In this document: positions 61,860-64,000 of the stretch, piece after piece
How positions within the stretch are numbered: the first letter of the stretch is position 1
How the letters are laid out: each line of letters begins with the position of its first letter
NCBI RefSeq assembly: GCF_014203155.1
Contig: NZ_JACHIK010000001.1
Location: 310,001 to 374,000, forward strand
DNA: 64,000 bases
Reading direction: 5' to 3'
DNA from: Shinella fusca
GTDB lineage: Bacteria; Pseudomonadota; Alphaproteobacteria; Rhizobiales; Rhizobiaceae
Notes under the pieces: model-generated
Seen by the model: the letters and a program-made list of their open reading frames with translations, nothing else
What the model was told of the DNA's origin: nothing
The model's database searches: none
Translations under genes and position numbers: made by a program

Positions 61860-63383
61860 TCAGGCCGCCCGCACATACCCCGCGCCCTCGGCGACCTGCG
61901 CCGTGCCGCTGGTGCGGAAGGCGCTGAGCTGGGCGGCGATGGAGGCGGCTTCCTGCGTCAGGGCCTGGCTTGCGGCATTGGCCTCTTCCACCATGGCGGC
62001 GTTCTGCTGGGTGATCTGGTCCATGGCGTTGATCGCCTGGTTGACGGCCTGAAGACCCGTCGCCTGTTCGGCCGTGCTGGCGCGGATGGCGTTGAACACC
62101 GAGCTCACCTCGACGACCTGCGAGACGATCTGGCGCAGCGACTGGGCGACCTCGCCCACCGAGCGAACGCCGTCCTCGACCTGCCCGTGCGACTTGGCGA
62201 TGAGGTTCTGGATGTCCTTGGCGGCATCCGCGCAGCGCTGGGCGAGCGCCCGCACCTCCGAGGCGACGACGGCAAAGCCGCGGCCCGCCTCGCCGGCGCG
62301 TGCGGCCTCGATGCCGGCATTGAGCGCCAGCAGGTTCGTCTGGAAGGCGATCTCGTCGATGACCTCGATGATGCTGGCGATGGCGGCGGACGAGGCCTGG
62401 ATCTCGCCCATGGCGGTGATCGCCTCCTCGACCACCACGCCGCTGCGCTCGGCATTGTCGCGCGCGGCCATGACGAGGGCGTTCGCCTCGTTGGCGCTCT
62501 GCGCCGTCTGGCGCACGGTGGTCGTCACCTCCTCGACGGCGGCCGCCGTCTCCTCGAGGTTCGCCGCCTGCCGCTCGGTGCGCCTGGCAAGGTCGTCGGA
62601 TGCCGCCGCGATCTCCTGCGCGCTCAGATGGATGGAGCCGGCTCCCGCGCCGATATTGCCGATGGCCTGCGAGAGCGTGGAGATGGCGTGGTTGAAGTCG
62701 TCGCGCAGCGCCTCGTAGGCCTCCGGCAGCGGGCCGATGATACGCGCCGTCAGGTCGCCGGCCGAAATGCGCTTCAGCGCGGCGCCGAAGCTGTCGCTGA
62801 CGATCTTGCGCTCCTCGGCAACCACCTGCGCCTGCACCGCCTGCTGCTTGGCGATGTCCGACATGTCCATGTAGACGGAGATGGAAAGGTCCATGTCGAG
62901 GAACATGGCCTTGAGGAGGCTCGTGAGCGTCGCGGCGAATTCCTCCGGCCCGGTCTCCTGCCGGGCGAACAGCCCCCGCTTCGGCCAGTGCGCCCGCACG
63001 GCTTCCATCAAAAGATGCTCGACGACCAGCGCATAGCCGCCGATGTACCAGCGCGGCTCCAGGCCGATGCGGGCATGCACGCGGCCGATCGTCTGCACCT
63101 TCTCGGCATAGTCGTGCGTGAAGTCGCCGTCGGCGATGTTCGCCCAATGGCCGAGCTGCGCGGCCTTCGCCCGCTCGATATGCGCGTCGCCGGAAAAGAG
63201 ATGGCTCACCTCCGGGCTCTTGCGCACGATGGCGTAGAACTTGTCGAGGGCGGGGCCCAGTTCCTTCTCGATGAAGGGCTTCAGGCTGCGCAGGCGCTTC
63301 AGCGCGGCCTCGTCGAGGCCGAGATAATCGAGCCGGCGGGCAATGTCGTGGTTCGGGCTGGCGGTCTGCGAGGCATGAGTCAT
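61860..63383 (-). CDS. Globin-coupled methyl-accepting chemoreceptor (HemAT-like)
   Basis: Soluble aerotaxis-type receptor, 507 residues and no membrane segments. The N-terminal protoglobin domain (about 15-170) has the likely proximal haem ligand H103 ([14 protein letters not shown]), with W80 and Y50 at haem-pocket positions. A short HAMP-like region (about 205-250) leads to an MCP signalling domain (about 260-490) with the hairpin tip [27 protein letters not shown] in two parts. It should sense oxygen and signal to CheA. No C-terminal CheR/CheB pentapeptide is obvious. Upstream bases 63384-63627 hold its promoter and a dyad. Confidence 0.93.
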   Translation of the reverse strand: MTHASQTASPNHDIARRLDYLGLDEAALKRLRSLKPFIEKELGPALDKFYAIVRKSPEVSHLFSGDAHIERAKAAQLGHWANIADGDFTHDYAEKVQTIGRVHARIGLEPRWYIGGYALVVEHLLMEAVRAHWPKRGLFARQETGPEEFAATLTSLLKAMFLDMDLSISVYMDMSDIAKQQAVQAQVVAEERKIVSDSFGAALKRISAGDLTARIIGPLPEAYEALRDDFNHAISTLSQAIGNIGAGAGSIHLSAQEIAAASDDLARRTERQAANLEETAAAVEEVTTTVRQTAQSANEANALVMAARDNAERSGVVVEEAITAMGEIQASSAAIASIIEVIDEIAFQTNLLALNAGIEAARAGEAGRGFAVVASEVRALAQRCADAAKDIQNLIAKSHGQVEDGVRSVGEVAQSLRQIVSQVVEVSSVFNAIRASTAEQATGLQAVNQAINAMDQITQQNAAMVEEANAASQALTQEAASIAAQLSAFRTSGTAQVAEGAGYVRAA

Positions 63384-63532
63384 TCTGGAGGCATCCTGGA
63401 AACGCGGGAACAGGCAAGGAGGACATGCATCATCGGGGCGGCATGCTCCACCCCGCGACCCTTCATGGGTCCCGCCGAAGACGTCATGGGTCTTCAGGCT
63501 CGGCTTTTTGTGGGAATATCATTAGGTTAGCC

Positions 63533-63552
63533 ATGGTAAATTGTTCATTACC
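63533..63552. promoter_or_regulatory. Dyad upstream of the chemoreceptor gene
   Basis: TGGTAA (63533-63538) and TTACCA (63547-63552) are perfect inverse arms across eight bases, in an AT-rich patch of the 244-base gap between the ParA-like gene and the chemoreceptor. The sort of factor is unknown; a regulator of either gene is possible. Confidence 0.45.
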
Positions 63553-63627
63553 AAGACGCCGGCCGGCAAAAGGAAACGGCCGCGTCCTTCGTCGCAGCCG
63601 TTCCTGACGATCGTCAATTTCGAGAGA

Positions 63628-64000
63628 TCAGGCGGCCTGCCGGATCGTGCGGAAGAAGCCGCGCTCGCCCGTCATGCGCGTGCGGGCCGGCAGCAGACGC
63701 AGCACCTCGCCGGCAAAGAGGCGAGCGTTCTCGCGCGCCTTGTCGAGGTTGCTGACCTTGGCCGGATCCATCGAATAGAGCGTGCCGCCGCAATCGAAGA
63801 TATCGCGGAAGGCGGTGCGCTCGCCGATGGGCGTATCGAGCACGGTCACGCCGCGGGACGAAAGCAGCGCCTTGATGGCCGTCATGGCGCGCGTCGTCAC
63901 CATGGAGTTCATGCGCGTCAGCACCACCGAATGGGCAATGCGGATGCCGGCCTTCTCGTCGAGCTGCCGCAGGAGCTCGAGGATCTGCGCAGCGCCCCGC
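63628..64000 (-). CDS. ParA/MinD-like ATPase, C-terminal part (5' end beyond window)
   Basis: The frame is open to the window edge, so only the last 123 or so residues are seen. They include HSVVLTRMNSMVTTRAM, DTPIGERTAFRDIF and KARENARLFAGEV, a pattern like the C-terminal half of ParA-family partition ATPases in rhizobia; the P-loop lies outside. It could segregate a chromosome or position another cellular cargo. Calling it ParA rather than another SIMIBI ATPase is a moderate inference. Confidence 0.62.
   Translation of the reverse strand, partial: RGAAQILELLRQLDEKAGIRIAHSVVLTRMNSMVTTRAMTAIKALLSSRGVTVLDTPIGERTAFRDIFDCGGTLYSMDPAKVSNLDKARENARLFAGEVLRLLPARTRMTGERGFFRTIRQAA

Noticed and set aside
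60418-63426. A 1002-codon open frame on the - strand
   Set aside because: It runs antisense over the GH5 gene and in another phase of the chemoreceptor gene; both of those have complete active sites or signalling motifs.

Overview
The window is one continuous stretch of a GC-rich (roughly 65 percent) alphaproteobacterial chromosome, most likely Rhizobiaceae (Rhizobium, Ensifer, Agrobacterium or Shinella-like). The evidence is the rhizobial order of the division and cell-wall (dcw) cluster followed by lpxC-bamD-recN-ligA, FtsZ with a long Pro/Gln-rich linker, the TIGR02587/TIGR02588 gene pair, RIME-like palindromic repeats, and two sites matching the EcfG stress-sigma promoter. No phage, plasmid, insertion sequence, CRISPR array or tRNA was seen.

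Layout. 1-4225 (+): the end of a DEAD-box helicase, a two-gene membrane operon of unknown function, and a membrane-anchored M23-like protein. 4215-10268 (-): ligA, recN, bamD, lpxC. 10593-30776 (-): the dcw cluster, in transcription order mraZ-rsmH-ftsL-ftsI-murE-murF-mraY-murD-ftsW-murG-murC-murB, then an aquaporin gene, then ddlB-ftsQ-ftsA-ftsZ. Many of these genes overlap by 1-13 bases. Upstream lie four TGGGN repeats on a 10-base period (likely MraZ operator) and the RNase P RNA gene. 31635-42695: mixed metabolic and envelope genes (FAD oxidoreductase, two lytic transglycosylases, an amidase with a DjlA-like partner, PPi-phosphofructokinase, LysE exporter, GNAT, SnoaL-like protein, serine hydrolase, GGDEF-EAL protein). 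42838-47438: an Omp25-like porin with an EcfG-type promoter, a GH25 lipoprotein, an MltB-type transglycosylase, a DMT exporter and a 25-residue membrane peptide. 47550-49464 (-): an ArsR-methyltransferase regulator with metF. 49798-57365: ettA, a degenerate RNase T2-like protein, a hydrolase-EamA pair and a CoA-transferase/ThDP-enzyme pair. 57568-64000: a rhodanese-like protein, an epimerase-like protein, an L,D-transpeptidase, a GH5 enzyme, a globin-coupled chemoreceptor and a ParA-like ATPase cut by the window end.

The dominant theme is the cell envelope: the complete Mur ligase set, both lipid-linked steps, core divisome proteins, LpxC and BamD, plus seven scattered peptidoglycan-acting proteins. 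No wholly new multi-gene system is evident. The best leads are regulatory or protein-level: MraZ and CtrA-like sites, EcfG promoters, hairpins that bury ribosome binding sites, an aquaporin with a changed selectivity filter inside the dcw cluster, a catalytically dead RNase T2 homologue, and an unassigned CoA-transferase/ThDP-enzyme operon.
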